Shown: positions 35,516-47,345, counted from the stretch's first letter. The stretch: 64,000 nt of DNA from Sorex araneus (GCF_027595985.1 NC_073305.1:84808126-84872125); one strand, 5' to 3'. Notes: generated by a model not told the origin, from the sequence alone. Program-made: numbers and translations.

Positions 35516-36563
35516 ATCCAAGTCCTCTAAGATAATATGAACATGACCCTGGGCAAATAGAATGTGTTTCTGCTAGCACAGTGCTGTCTCTGACACTTTT
35601 CACCTCTAAACATTTGATGGAGTAAAATAGATCCCCAGAATCCATTCTTGACCCCAGGAAAAAAGATGCTAAGCTCCCCGGTGTCTATGGGAATCACACA
35701 AACCCGTGTAAATAGTAATATAAATTAGAAGAGCCCCAGAATCAAGTCTTACCCCAGACCAGTGCATAGCTGGTAAAACTGCTCAAACACTCAGTCTATT
35801 TGCTTGGCCAAGGGAAAAATCCTTTCTGCTGGAAGATAATATTACTTAAACAATTTTCAAAACACTTTTTCCCATTATAGATAGTTACAATAGTGGTAAT
35901 AAGGTTTATGGTATTTAACAATTGATAAATACTATATGACTTATTTAGAAATACTATACAACAACACCGCCAACATGCCTATGACTCTCCACTGTTCCTG
36001 CGTCAATCTAGTCTCAACTTTTTCACCCTCTCATCACTGCTAAGTAATCACTTTAATGTTCCAAGGTCAGTTGCCTAGGTAAAATTAAACAATAGACAGT
36101 ATAGATGGCAGATAATCAAGATAATAATAGATAATTAAAGCTATTCTACAAATTGATGTAGTTATTGAAATTAGAAAGCATGAGATTTTTTTCATTGATT
36201 AATGTGCTCATAAAAATAGAGACAATTATTGACAAAATAGACGAAAGTTACAAAATATCAATTTGGATTGTAATCTATGGAAAGGATCAATGAAGCACGG
36301 TAAAGCTAAAAATAAATCATTTCTAAACTGAAAGAAAAATCTAAGTGCTTATTTGATACAACAAAACTGGCAAATTGAAAGATTGCTTAAAAAACATCTG
36401 AACTAAGACACAACAGAATAAAAAACCACAACATGACAGATACAATGGATATATAAATATATGTTTAGAGTGGTTAACCAAGAAAAGAAATAGGAATGAT
36501 ATTCAAAAAAAATCAATGTCCAAGTATCTTGCGATATTGGTTAAATTTTTTTTAATTAAAAAA
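35516..36563. other. Unassigned sequence
   Basis: No feature recognised. Confidence 0.45.
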
Positions 36564-37055
36564 ATCAATTTCCGTATAAAGTAACAAAATGGTAGACTAA
36601 CACACAAGAATAGTAGAGATAAGTACCAGGAGAATTACTCCACAGCTTAGAAGCCGGCCTCTCATGCTGGGGAAAAAAGCAGCTCAGATAGAGAAGGGAC
36701 CACCAAGTAAAGGGTGCTAGGAGGGTCTGCTCAGGATGGGAGATGTGGGCTGAAAGTAGACTATAGACAGAACATGATGGCCACTCAATACCTCTATTGC
36801 AAACCACAAGACCCAAAAGGAGAGAGAGAGCAAATGGGAATGCCCTGCCACAGAGAAAGGGTGGGGTAGAGGGGATGGGTTGGAAGTGGTAGGGGGGATA
36901 CTGGGACCACCTGTGGTGGAGAATGGGCACTGGTGGAGGGATGGGTACTCGACCATTGCATGACTGAAATGCAAGCATGAAATCTTGTAAGTCTGTAAAT
37001 GTGCCTCACGGTGATTCACTAATAAACATTTTTTTTAAAAAAATCATCAATTTCC
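36564..37055 (+). mobile_element. L1 3' UTR insertion with 10-bp duplication
   Basis: ATCAATTTCC at 36564-36573 and 37046-37055 flanks a 3' UTR-only L1 copy: GACTAACACACAAGAATAGT, TGCAAACCACAAGACCCAAA, a purine/G-rich tract, GGGCACTGGTGGAGGGATGG and AATAAACATTTTTTTT. It contains no ORF2. Confidence 0.88.
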
Positions 37056-37599
37056 AGATTTAAGGAACTCCACAAACTATACAAAGGATACATTCTAAGA
37101 ATACCAACCTGTGCATGTTACATTCAAACTGCAGCAATATAGATAAAATCTTAAACATATCTAGAGTAGATATGTTTTATCTTCAAATGTATAGGCTGAA
37201 GAATATTCCTTAACAGGAGTCTGGGAGACAAGTAAGTAGCATTTTAAAAATGTTTAAAGGAGAGAGTATGACTATGATTTTTGAAGAAAAAATTAGTAGG
37301 AAAGAATTTTACTTTTAATTAGTATTCTAAAATAAGATGTACACTGTATATTTTACAGATACCTAGAATATCCATCACTTGTGGTCTCAATTCCTTTAAA
37401 AGTATATAAAATCAAATAAGCATAATAAAATCTTGCCTAAATCTAGACCCCAAAGCTCCAAAGAAACTCATAGAGTGCTCAAAGTAGAAGACAAAAACTG
37501 AGGTTAAAAAAAATGAATACCCTCTTGGCATTAAAGAGGGAACTGTGAATATAGATACTTTTCTCCTTTTTAAAATAAGGCAAATGTAACATATCATCT

Positions 37600-37840
37600 T
37601 CTGCTGAGTTTTTAGAATATTTCCTTATATTTGCTATTATACTTGGCACTGTAATGGATATAGATATACATATATCTTTTTGACTTAATGTTTCTATATT
37701 CTTGGGGTAGATGTCAAGAAATGGGATCACTGGGTCATATGAAAGCTCTGTTGTTTATCTTTTGAGATGTTTCTATACTGCTTTCTACAGAGGTTGAACT
37801 AGTCAACATTCCCAAGAGTGAATGAGGGTTCCTTTTTTAC
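37600..37840 (-). mobile_element. Old L1 ORF2 3' fragment, antisense
   Basis: Antisense words typical of the L1 ORF2 end: CTTGGGGTAGATGTCAAGAA, GGGATCACTGGGTCATATGA and CTGCTTTCTACAGAGGTTGA. Frames are broken. Confidence 0.7.
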
Positions 37841-39023
37841 CACTTTCCCTTTGCTTGATCCCTCAACCTTCTGGATACAGAATTGTACTTATTTCAAGTA
37901 CTCCTGCTCTATTTCCCCCCACCACTCAGCCTCCTTTACTTTGAGAGAAACACGGTTTTCTAGAATTCAAGTTGCCTAGATTTTATAAAGGAGGCTTGCA
38001 CCAAATCTTGTAATAAATGTCAGAATATGAAGAAGACATCTTTCTCTTTCCATTCCTATTTTAGCATTGTGAGTCTTATTTCTGGAGGAGACTGGCTTCA
38101 GCTGAATACAAATAAACTATGCGTAAAAATGCAAAAATCCACATTAATATTTTATGAAAATAACCCGAAACTCATATTACCTATAGAATGTGAAAATATG
38201 ATAATGACATTATGCCAGGCTTTCTAAATTCATGTTCCCCTTTCTATATTGTTTTATGGTTTATCATGAGATTTAAAATATGCCAATATTAAGAATAAAT
38301 ATTTGCCTCCTCTTATCTACAATTTCTGTTAAACTCCTAAATGGACATTTCTAGAAACTTTGTCTTCTGGTATCTAAAAAGTCTGATTATTATATTATTA
38401 TATTAGTATATATTATTATTAGATTATCATTAGATATTAATTAAGATTTTCTGCCTCAAAAGTCTAAAAATAGAATTATGCAATTGACTAAAGAGTACTA
38501 AATAAGCGGGTATTTTACTTGGATCTGGTGCAAATATTAAAATAAATATTTGCAAAGAGACAGGTTAATAGAACTTGCTTTAGTTTTTGCTGTTTTCATT
38601 ACTCCTGTGGTTTCTTTTTCCTTAATTTAAATGGTTTTTTGTTGCCACACAAGATATATTTCACATATTCTCTTCTGGGAGTTTTTCTGACAACCTATAG
38701 TGACCCAGCAAACTGGTGAAAATAAGAGAATACTGTAACAAATCTTAGCAATGCTTAAGGATTATACTAAACAGTTTCAGAAAAGACCTCTAAAATCGCG
38801 TGATATGACACTAAGTATAATGAAGTCCCCAAAGCAAATAGAGTGGTTATATATAAACATAGTCATAACCTTGCCTCTTACAAGTGAGTTGCATTTGTGG
38901 TGTTGAAGAACTCAAGGGTGAACTGAACGTGGAGCACATGGGTTAGCCTTGAAAACAGTAATGAATTCTCCAGTGGTACAGAACACCTTCAGCTTCTGTG
39001 CTCTGAACTGCAGGGCAGAGATG
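37841..39023. other. Unassigned AT-rich sequence
   Basis: A TATTATTA-rich stretch lies near 38390-38445. Nothing else is recognised. Confidence 0.45.
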
Positions 39024-39056
39024 ATAGCATTTGTCCGCCAGTGCTTTTCTGAGGTG
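39024..39056 (+). repeat. 33-bp direct repeat, unit 1
   Basis: Core TTTGTCCGCCAGTGCTTTTC. It matches 39469-39501 at 30 of 33 positions and is not part of any repeat family I recognise. Confidence 0.85.
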
Positions 39057-39170
39057 GTTCCTCAAAGTGTGACTGAGGTGTCTATTGCCTCTGAGCTTTC
39101 AAGGCACACAACTGCCACTCTCTAAAATCCCAGTCCTAACAAGTTCTTGGAAGCTGCTTTAAACAGAGCT

Positions 39171-39247
39171 CACACACACACAGACACACAGACACAGACA
39201 CAGACACACACAGACACACACAGACACACACACACACACACACACAC
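39171..39247. repeat. (CA)n/(CAGA) microsatellite
   Basis: CACACACAGACACACAGACA-type units; polymorphic length is likely. Confidence 0.95.
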
Positions 39248-39424
39248 ATGCATGCACACCTCAGAAGCGATTTCTGAATGTTTTCTTGGAAAAAATACAC
39301 AGAACAGCAGAAGGGGAGGCATGGGAGCTAAAATGTGATGCCTATATTGTTTCATAATGACTATTTTCTGACTATGTAATTAGACTATGTAATGACTATG
39401 TAATTATGTTTTGTAATTAGATCC

Positions 39425-39452
39425 TGTACTGTAGAGTCACTTCTACAGTACA
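39425..39452. repeat. Perfect 11-bp-arm hairpin
   Basis: TGTACTGTAGA (39425-39435), loop GTCACT, TCTACAGTACA (39442-39452). It lies just before the second 33-bp repeat unit and after short tandem GACTATGTAATT units (39371-39405). Confidence 0.9.
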
Positions 39453-39468
39453 TGGGTCTAATATCTAC

Positions 39469-39501
39469 ATAGCGTTTGTCCGCCAGTGTTTTTCTGAGAT
39501 G
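39469..39501 (+). repeat. 33-bp direct repeat, unit 2
   Basis: Core TTTGTCCGCCAGTGTTTTTC; three differences from unit 1, two of which keep purine or pyrimidine class. Confidence 0.85.
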
Positions 39502-41289
39502 AAATAGAGAAAATTACACAGCCAACTCAGTCAAAAGCTGATACTGAAATGATAGCAACTATATAAGACCTTTTCTCTCTGCTCAATCTCTCATCCATGT
39601 GCATGCTTCAAAATAACTGCATTAAAATTTACACTTGAACTAATAAGTAAAGAATCAAAGACCTAATCAGGTTATCAGTTCAAATAATCCAGATTTTATA
39701 CTCCTAGTTTAGAGACAAAATAAAAAAATAACTGTACTGAGATAATGACAGATAAGGCACCTGGGTTTATATCCATAATCATGAAATAACTACATAAAGA
39801 GATGAGTCTCCATGTTCAGCTTTCTTATCTTGAAAATTAGAAATATGTATATATGCATACACATTTTAAACACCATTGTACAAAGCAAATATATGCAAAG
39901 TTCCCAGTACATTATTTGCTCTCAGTAAGAGATTATTTTAAGATTTTCTTCCTATGAAGTGAAAAACATAAGCACTAATTTATTTGTACTTTAAAGATAA
40001 TTAATTGCTATAGTCCTTTTCTTAATCTTCAAGTACTCAACAGAAAACAATGACAACAAAAGGAAACATCAAAAATATATATCTTAATAAAAATCAATGT
40101 TATTGCACTGATTTTTCAAGAGCCCCCCAGTTCAAATCAAAATTGGAATTTTATCTATTAAGTGATACTCCATGGATATTTAGACTATATGGTTTGCAAC
40201 CAAAGGGTTTTTGAACTGAATTTGCAGCCACATTCTACACAGTTAATCCCAGTGGGAAATGCAACTGCACATTTTGCTAAGCTCAACTCAGAGTTAAAAT
40301 GAGATCCGCGTGGGAGGCAGGGCAGCTTGGAACATTCAAATACAATATAGGATGCAATGCATCTTTAATGCAAGGAAAGGGCTCACTGGGAGCATAAGGC
40401 TTGAAAGCTTCAAATACCCACACTGATGCTGGGAGCAAAGCATCCCAATGAAAGTTGAGCTAATTAACTTTTACAGAACCATACCAAGGAAAGAGTACAT
40501 CCCAATTTGCCCTGGAATTGGAAAATATGTTGATTACTTGCACACCACTGCTAACTCTTAAATTTGTTACTGGTTAGATTTTTGAATTACTGTAGGAAGA
40601 ATCTCTGACAAATTGTAACACTTGGATCAATCATTGTTTCATTAAACCCGTATTAATTAAATGTTTTCACCTTTTAGTGAGGCCTGCTAGATCCTGATTA
40701 GCCATGACAGATCATTATTTTCAGCAGAACATGGTCAAGATCCAGCAGTGAGCACTGAGATACAATCAGGCACCAATATATGCTGGAATTAATAATTATA
40801 CTAAATTGGCTGTAATGAATAATTTATGGTGTAAATTCTTATGCAATTTGCTATGGTAACACACAAGAAGATATCTGCTGTATTTTAACAAAGCACACGT
40901 TTCCAAGTGTATAAGAATGGATTAAAATAATAGAGAACCCACTTCTGGAGGGAAAAGCTTAGAGTAGGTAAAGTAGGACAAGGTTTAAAGCATAACATGC
41001 TATAATTGTTATCATTGTAAATTATTGTTCATTCTCAAGTGAGGTGCAAAAGCACAAATGAAGCACTAAGAGATTGTAGAGAATTAACTCCCTGCAATTC
41101 AATTGTTAAAAAATAAAAGTAACCATGCAAGCAAAGGCTGTTCCTTATTGCTCATGGTACTGCAGTGTTGCTTACTTTGTTTTGGCGGTTTTCTGGAAAG
41201 GTGAGAACACACTCAGACTTATATTTACTATATATTCTACCTTAAGCTGAAAGATAACATTAAAGAGTCACTTGAAAGAAAAAGAGAGA
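39502..41289. other. Repeat-free stretch, possible conserved noncoding DNA
   Basis: No young repeat is seen, apart from a weak MIR-like run near 39750-39850. The 40190-41000 part has balanced composition and homeodomain-type words (GCTAATTAAC at 40459-40468, TATTAATTAAAT near 40650-40662). No ORF is supported. Regulatory function is inference only. Confidence 0.3.
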
Positions 41290-41450
41290 GATGCCAGAGA
41301 GATAGGACAGTGGGTAGGGTGCCTGCCTTGCACTGCACAGCACCCCATAAGATCCATGAGCCCGGCAGAAGTGCCCCCTGAGGGAAGAGGCAGGAGTAAG
41401 CTCTAAGCACAGCTGGCTGGCTCTGAACAAAAAGTAAACAGACAAAACAT
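41290..41450 (+). repeat. Family A SINE
   Basis: GCCAGAGAGATAGGACAGTG head, CAGTGGGTAGGGTGCCTGCC, a deleted B-box region, CCATAAGATCCATGAGCCC, then GCAGGAGTAAGCTCTAAGC and an A-rich tail. Confidence 0.7.
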
Positions 41451-41985
41451 AAAGAAGAGAGTTGTTAAGTAGGTGATGGCCAAGTCTGGGTAGTTAAAAG
41501 AAACTGCCCTGAGCCTAGAAAGTGCTCAGTTTAATTCACAGTATTCACTAAGTATTGAGTATTTCCTCAGGTATTTATATATCTAACATCTTATAAATAT
41601 AAATCTTATAAATCTTTCAATTATAAGGTCAATCATGTAAAAGTTAGACTAGATTAGAAAAGTTAGGCTAAATAATCAAGTGTGTCAGCTTAGCTCGAAA
41701 AGTAATAAAACTTTGTAGATATTATTGCATTCTATTGCTTAAATATTTTAGAAAAAAATAAGCTGAGTTTAGTCAAAACTGCTTCTTTTTTAATTAGCTA
41801 TATGAAATGTTGTCTTGGAGTTTTGAAGGCAGATTATTCAAAATACAAATTTCAATGTTTTCAATTAATTGAATTTTGACCTGAAAAGATTTGATTTCAT
41901 GTTTAAAAAAAATCAAGTAATTGCATATTTATAATAATTTCTATTTCACTATATAGTCAACTGACATACTTACAAATGATCTCTC

Positions 41986-42035
41986 ATTATTTCTGTATGC
42001 ATTTAGTTTTATTATTTCTGTATACATTTAGTTTT
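41986..42035. repeat. 25-bp tandem duplication
   Basis: Two units of ATTATTTCTGTATRCATTTA plus GTTTT, differing at one position. Confidence 0.9.
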
Positions 42036-42269
42036 ATTGCTTTCTTTTGTACTCATTGTCTAATGTCAAAGTCCAAACAAGAGGAAAAATAAACAAATAT
42101 TTTATTTCAGTGGGAAGAGATCAAACAAATCAATAGAGTCAGCATATTAAGTTTACAGAATCATTTACTAATATTCTTATACACATTCATACTATCATCT
42201 ATAAAATATAAACCACAGAGTTGCTGTGTGCCAGAAAAAGGGTAGCATCCTATCTGTGTTATGTTATCT

Positions 42270-42449
42270 CATCATCATCACCATCATCATCATTATCCCA
42301 TTGATCGTTGAATTTCTGGAGCGGTCTCAGTAACATCTCCATTCGTCCTAACCCTGAGATTTTAGAAGCCTCTCTTTTTTCGTCCCTTCTAATGGTGCCG
42401 CATTGGAGGCTCTTTCAGGGTCAGGGGAATGAGACCCATCATTGTTACT
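42270..42449 (-). mobile_element. 3' end of a family C composite retroposon
   Basis: RC tail (ATCATC)n at 42270-42293, RTE-like end (TTGATCGTTGAATTTCTGGA), the C-specific block (GAGGCTCTTTCAGGGTCAGG) and CATCATTGTTACT. The body and 5' module are missing, so this is a 5' truncation. Confidence 0.85.
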
Positions 42450-42877
42450 TTATCTTATCTACTCCTTGTTATATCCCTGAGACTGCAAGAACTCTTTTTC
42501 AATCTCTATTTTGATGGAAACTGAGTTTTAGATGAAGAAAATCACCAAGTGTGATCATAGCAAATAGACTGAATTTAAACTCTGTCTTTAGAATTTACAA
42601 CGTTAACTACTGTACTATCCTTTCCAAACTTGAAGTTGTAAGAGCACATCATTTTTTGTTTGCCTTGTACAAATCAAATCAAGTGTTTTCCAGGGAATAA
42701 GCAAGTCCTCAAACTTAGAACTATATTTATTTGTTTACTTAACAGATTATTTTAATCTGTTAAGAGCAATTACTATGGGGGATATTATTACTTCTATCTT
42801 AATGGAAATGGGAGATGGAGGCAGTGTTTAGTATGGTGAAGAGTGGAACACAAAGAAAAGAACAAAACCAATAACAC

Positions 42878-43040
42878 GACATGCCATAACCATGCTGATA
42901 GACCCCATGCTATGCAGAGGGGGGCTGGTGAGTTTCCTTCTTTCCCCAAAAGACCCAGCCCTGGCAGTCGAAAACCTCTAGAACTCAACCATTGCCACGC
43001 TCACAGCCGCTCTCCACATACTCAGGTTGAAAATCCCCCA
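42878..43040 (+). mobile_element. Diverged 5' module of family C
   Basis: It resembles the GC-rich 5' module (AGCCCTGGCAGTCGAAAACC, GAACTCAACCATTGCCACGC, CCGCTCTCCACATACTC). It shares a CATGGGG/CATGGTTATG variant block with 54200-54400, which suggests an older subfamily. Confidence 0.55.
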
Positions 43041-43160
43041 TGAATGAACCTATCCTTGGATATTTCATATATCATAACACTCATGCTCCAACAGAAGCGC
43101 ATTACATTTGATGGGGTTTAAAGAAGAAGGTAACCAATCTTAAAGGGAAATGTTTATTTA

Positions 43161-43262
43161 CAGATATATACAAACATATATATGGATATATACATATATA
43201 CATATGTGTATATATGATATATGTATGCATGTGCATATATATATACATATATATGCACACAA
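43161..43262. repeat. (TATACA)n-type AT-rich microsatellite
   Basis: Alternating TATA/CATATG units with several self-complementary stretches. Confidence 0.9.
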
Positions 43263-43360
43263 GGCTCAACCCTTACCATATTAGTAATATCTTATAGAAG
43301 GGCTTAATGGCCCCTTGGTGAAATAATACAATCTGCACACACTCTCTGACGAAAGTTTAT

Positions 43361-43558
43361 TCATAACAAACAATACAAAATAAATTATTTCAGTTCTACT
43401 CTGGGGCAGGGATTGGGATTTGGGATAGAAACATCCCAAATATGGTGTTAGGAAGGGATAGTGGTGGTGGGATTGGTGTTCAAATATAAAGTGTAATCAA
43501 ATATTGTGAGCTACTGTATAAAAATGAAATAAAATTTTAAAAAAATTAAATTAAAAAA
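43361..43558 (+). repeat. Unnamed retroposon family D, copy 3
   Basis: The best-preserved copy: TCATAACAAACAATACAAAA, GGGGCAGGGATTGGGATTTG, TAGAAACATCCCAAATATGG and a long A-rich tail ending where the RTE tail begins. Confidence 0.7.
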
Positions 43559-43560
43559 TG

Positions 43561-43800
43561 GAAGTATCACTTTAATTGTATCACTTGTCTTCCCATTGAT
43601 CTTTGATTTGCTCAAGTGAGTGCCAGTAACATCTCCATTCGTCCCTGTCGAGTGCTAGTGTAGCCCAATGATATCTGCTCGCTCCAGGAACAGGAAGAGC
43701 TTCAAACTGTTCATTTAGGGTTTTGACGAGGAAGTATGACCATCTTGTTGGTGGATGGCAGTCTTTTGAAACGTCCCGTGGAATCCAGTCTGTAACAGCT
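43561..43800 (-). mobile_element. 3' end of an RTE-type LINE with C-terminal ORF remnant
   Basis: On the minus strand, 43796-43581 encodes 71 codons without interruption, then TGA. Visible motifs are [19 protein letters not shown] (residues 13-31) and [16 protein letters not shown] (43-58). A proline-rich P-x-TRW followed by H-W-x-x-LAxDRxxW is the C-terminal signature I know from RTE-clade retrotransposon proteins, downstream of the reverse transcriptase. After the stop comes a (GTGATAC)-like tail instead of poly(A). The 5' junction abuts the purine array at 43801. The final ~60 bases are shared with families B and C. No start codon or RT domain is present; it is a 5'-truncated copy. Confidence 0.72.
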
Positions 43801-44375
<575 letters not shown>

Positions 44376-45044
44376 GGCCCCTATTATCTGAATTTTAATG
44401 CAATGATCTAACAGCTAAATTCACTGCTCGTTGTGCTGATTAGTGTTGAACTCTCCCAGTTTTAATACTATCAGATGATTCTCATCTTTTCTTCAAGAAC
44501 TTCCTTCTTTGGATGGAAGAGTCAATTGTACTGGTATTTAGGGTTTCTATTTTTAAAAAATGTTTTTCTTAAATTCTCCTAACATAGTTACTGTTCAGTA
44601 AAGCTCATCATTGAAATGATAACAATGACATTACAAACATTGCGAACACTATTAACCTAAAAATATAAAAATAGCAAATGAATACCAAATCTCTGGTGAA
44701 TAATTAAATTCTAAAGAAGATGCCACTTATTTTGTAATCAACTATATAAGAATGTGTCTTCTGCAATTTTTTTTTAAAAATTGCTTTTTTGGAGCAGTCA
44801 TGAGAGATGCCATAGAAACTATTTAACTCCCTCTTTAAATATGTTTGACTTAGCAGCGCCTAGACTTTCAAAGATTAGTATCACCAATAAATCATTGTAT
44901 CCAGAGATGCAGATCGAGACTGAACACAATGCTGCTGGGATACATATTACAATAGAAGCCTTAACAACACATAACTGTTTTGCAACAGATTGTGCCCTAA
45001 AGCAGTAAATACCCCACACAGAGGAGGTTACTTAGCATTTGCTT

Positions 45045-45448
45045 TTTCCTTTCCTCCCTCCCTCCTTCCTTCCTTCTTCCTTCCTTCCTTTCTTCCCTTC
45101 CCCTCCCTCCCTCCCTCCCTTCCTCCCTCCCTCCCTTCCTTCCTCCCTTCCTTCCTTCCTTCCTCCTCCCTTTCTTCCTTCCTTTCTCCCTTCCCTTTCT
45201 CCGTCCCTTCCTCCCTCTCTCCCTCCCTCCCTTCCTCCCTCCCTCCCTTCCTTCCTCCCTTCCTTCCTTCCTTCCTCCTCCCTTTCTTCCTTCCTTTCTC
45301 CCTTCCCTTTCTCCGTCCCTTCCTCCCTCTCTCCCTCCCTTCCTTCCTCCCTCCCTTCTTCCTTTCTCTCTTCCTCCTCCCTCCCTCCCTCCCTTCCTTC
45401 CTCCCTCCGTTCTTCTCTTCCTTTCTTCCTCCTTCCTCTCTTCCTGTT

Positions 45449-45536
<88 letters not shown>

Positions 45537-45595
45537 TTCTTTCTTTCTTTCTTTCTCTCTCTCTTTCTTTCTTTTTCTTTCTTTCTTTCCTTCCT

Positions 45596-45694
<99 letters not shown>

Positions 45695-45722
45695 GTCTTC
45701 CTTTCTGTCTTCCTTTTCTTCC
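45045..45722. repeat. Giant polypyrimidine array (CCTT/CCCT)n then (CTTT)n
   Basis: The left half is mixed CCTT/CCCT/TTCC with a ~120-bp higher-order unit seen twice (CTCCGTCCCTTCC at about 45200 and 45312). The right half is (CTTT)n with a few C or T interruptions. Strand bias is opposite to the 43.8-kb array. The long Leu/Ser/Pro reading frames (up to 290 codons) are artefacts. Confidence 0.97.
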
Positions 45723-45724
45723 CA

Positions 45725-45900
45725 TTTGCTTTGTTTGGGTGGCTATGTCCTGTGGTGCTCAGGGGTTACTGGTCACTCTGTATTCAAGGATCACTCCTGA
45801 CCAGGCTCCATCGAGGAATCAAATGGAATGCCTTGATCAAACCTGGGTCAGCTAAATGCTAGGCAAACACCCGGCCCATTGCACTCTCTCTCTTGTTCCA
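45725..45900 (-). repeat. Family A SINE, antisense
   Basis: GTGGTGCTCAGGGGTTACTG, GATCAAACCTGGGTCAGC (B-box), and RC head CACTCTCTCTCTTGTTCCAG. The poly-T side merges with the upstream pyrimidine array, so the SINE's A-tail may have seeded that array. Confidence 0.8.
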
Positions 45901-45909
45901 GCATTTGCT

Positions 45910-46176
45910 AAGTAAGTGGATCACTGTATCACTGTCATCCCGTTGCTCATCAATTTGCTTGAACGGGCACCAGTAATGTCTCCATTGTGAGACTTGTTGT
46001 TACTGTTTTTGGCATATCAAATGCACTACGGTAGCTTGTCAGGCTCTTCCTTGCAGGCAAGATACTCTCATACTCTTGGTAGGTTGTCAAGGATCTCTGA
46101 TAGGAGTGGAGGAATGAAACCTGGATTGGCCACATGCAAGGCAAACGCCCTACCCGCTGTGCTATTGCTCCAGCCC
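45910..46176 (-). repeat. Family B SINE, left copy of a tandem pair
   Basis: The element follows AAGTAAGTGGATCACT (45910-45925) and ends with RC head GCTATTGCTCCAGCCC (46161-46176). It has a local duplication (CTCTCATACTCTTGG) in the body. Confidence 0.88.
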
Positions 46177-46452
46177 AAGTAAGTGGATCACTATATCACT
46201 GTATCATTGTCATCCTGTTGCTCATTGATTTGCTTGAGTGGGCACCAGTAACGTCTCTATGTGAGATTTGTTGTTACTGTTTATGGCATATCGGATTCGC
46301 CACGGGTAGCTTGCCCAGCTCTGTTGTGCTGGCGAGATACTCTCAGTAGCTTGGTGGGCTCTCTGAGAGGGGCGGAGGAATCAAACTCAGGTCAGCTGCA
46401 TGTAAGGCAAACGTCCTACCCTCTGTGCTATTGCTCCAACCCAAGTATGTGG
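46177..46452 (-). repeat. Family B SINE, right copy of a tandem pair
   Basis: The same 16-bp AAGTAAGTGGATCACT recurs at 46177-46192, and AAGTATGTGG follows the copy at 46443-46452. The direct repeat is thus present three times around two SINEs. The two copies differ at many positions, so this is probably not a very recent duplication. Confidence 0.88.
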
Positions 46453-46654
46453 TAGACAGACAAAAAGAGAAACACACTGAAATTCTTCTTTATCATCTTA
46501 ACCATCAACACCAACACTTTATTTTCATTTTAGGTTTTTAAAAGGCAGAATCAAAAAAGATAAAATATGAGAAAGTGCTTAAGATTGATACAAACATCAA
46601 AATGATTTTATTTCCCTTACCACATTGAGAGAGTTAAACAAACAAAAGACATTC

Positions 46655-46817
46655 TTTGCTGGAGGCAGGGGGCGTAGATCACACCCTACACTGCTCAGGG
46701 CTTACTCCTGGCTCTGTGCTCACTCCTAGCAGTGCTTGGGGACCATTTATAGTTCTGGGGGTCAAGCCTGGATGAGCCACATACAAGTGCCCTACATGCT
46801 GTACTCTCACTGGCTCC
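46655..46817 (-). repeat. Family A SINE, antisense
   Basis: ATCACACCCTACACTGCTC, GCAGTGCTTGGGGACCATTT, GGTCAAGCCTGGATGAGCC (B-box) and RC head GTACTCTCACTGGCTCC. Confidence 0.78.
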
Positions 46818-46831
46818 ACAAAAGGCAATAT

Positions 46832-47345
46832 TTTAATTAAAAAATTTAATTGAAACCATGAATTACAAAGTTGCAGTTATTCATGATATTCAGGCATATA
46901 ATGTTCCAACACTAATCCCTTCACCAGCGTCCACCTCTGTCCACTATAGTCCAGAGTTTCCCTCCTACCCTCCAAACCTGTCTTTATGGCAGGCACCTTT
47001 TTCCTTTCATTTTTTTCCTCCCAGAAAGCCCAGCAAGCTACTGAGAGTACCCCGCCTGCACAACAGAGCCTGGCAAGCTACCCGTGGTATATTCGAGACG
47101 TCAAAAACAGTAAGAAGTCTCACATGGAGACGTTACTGGTTCCAACTCCAGCAAATCGATGAACAACAGGATGACAGTGCTACAGTGCTACTTTTTCCTT
47201 CCAGGCATCGTGGTTTACAATACTGTTACCAATAGGGTAGCATACATATTACTTTACTTCCTTCCCTTCATCGTCATTGTCATATTGGTCACTTTCCTGC
47301 TCTATCCAATCTTGCCCCACCGTGGCAATCTTCCTAGTTCTCCTG
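46832..47345 (-). mobile_element. Antisense L1 3' end interrupted by a SINE
   Basis: RC 3' UTR: ATGAATTACAAAGTTGCAG, CCAACACTAATCCCTTCACC, CTTTATGGCAGGCACC. After the inserted SINE (47025-47191) it continues as CATCGTGGTTTACAATACTG, the complement of the 'tattgcaaaccac' word in sense copies. The far boundary is uncertain. Confidence 0.75.
47012..47204 (+). repeat. 5'-truncated family B SINE with 13-bp target-site duplication
   Basis: The element (47025-47191) lies between TTTTTCCTCCCAG (47012-47024) and TTTTTCCTTCCAG (47192-47204). It lacks the tRNA head and starts at AAAGCCCAGCAAGCTAC. The 3' part reads CAGCAAATCGATGAACAACA with tail GTGCTACAGTGCTAC. Confidence 0.9.

Noticed and set aside
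44990-45862. 290-codon plus-strand ORF and 242-253-codon companions
   Set aside because: They translate a CCTT/CTTT array into Leu/Ser/Pro/Phe repeats, with ORFs on both strands; there is no gene signal.
45910-46452. CRISPR-like or satellite array from repeated ~265-bp units
   Set aside because: Only two units, each a complete SINE; the genome is mammalian.
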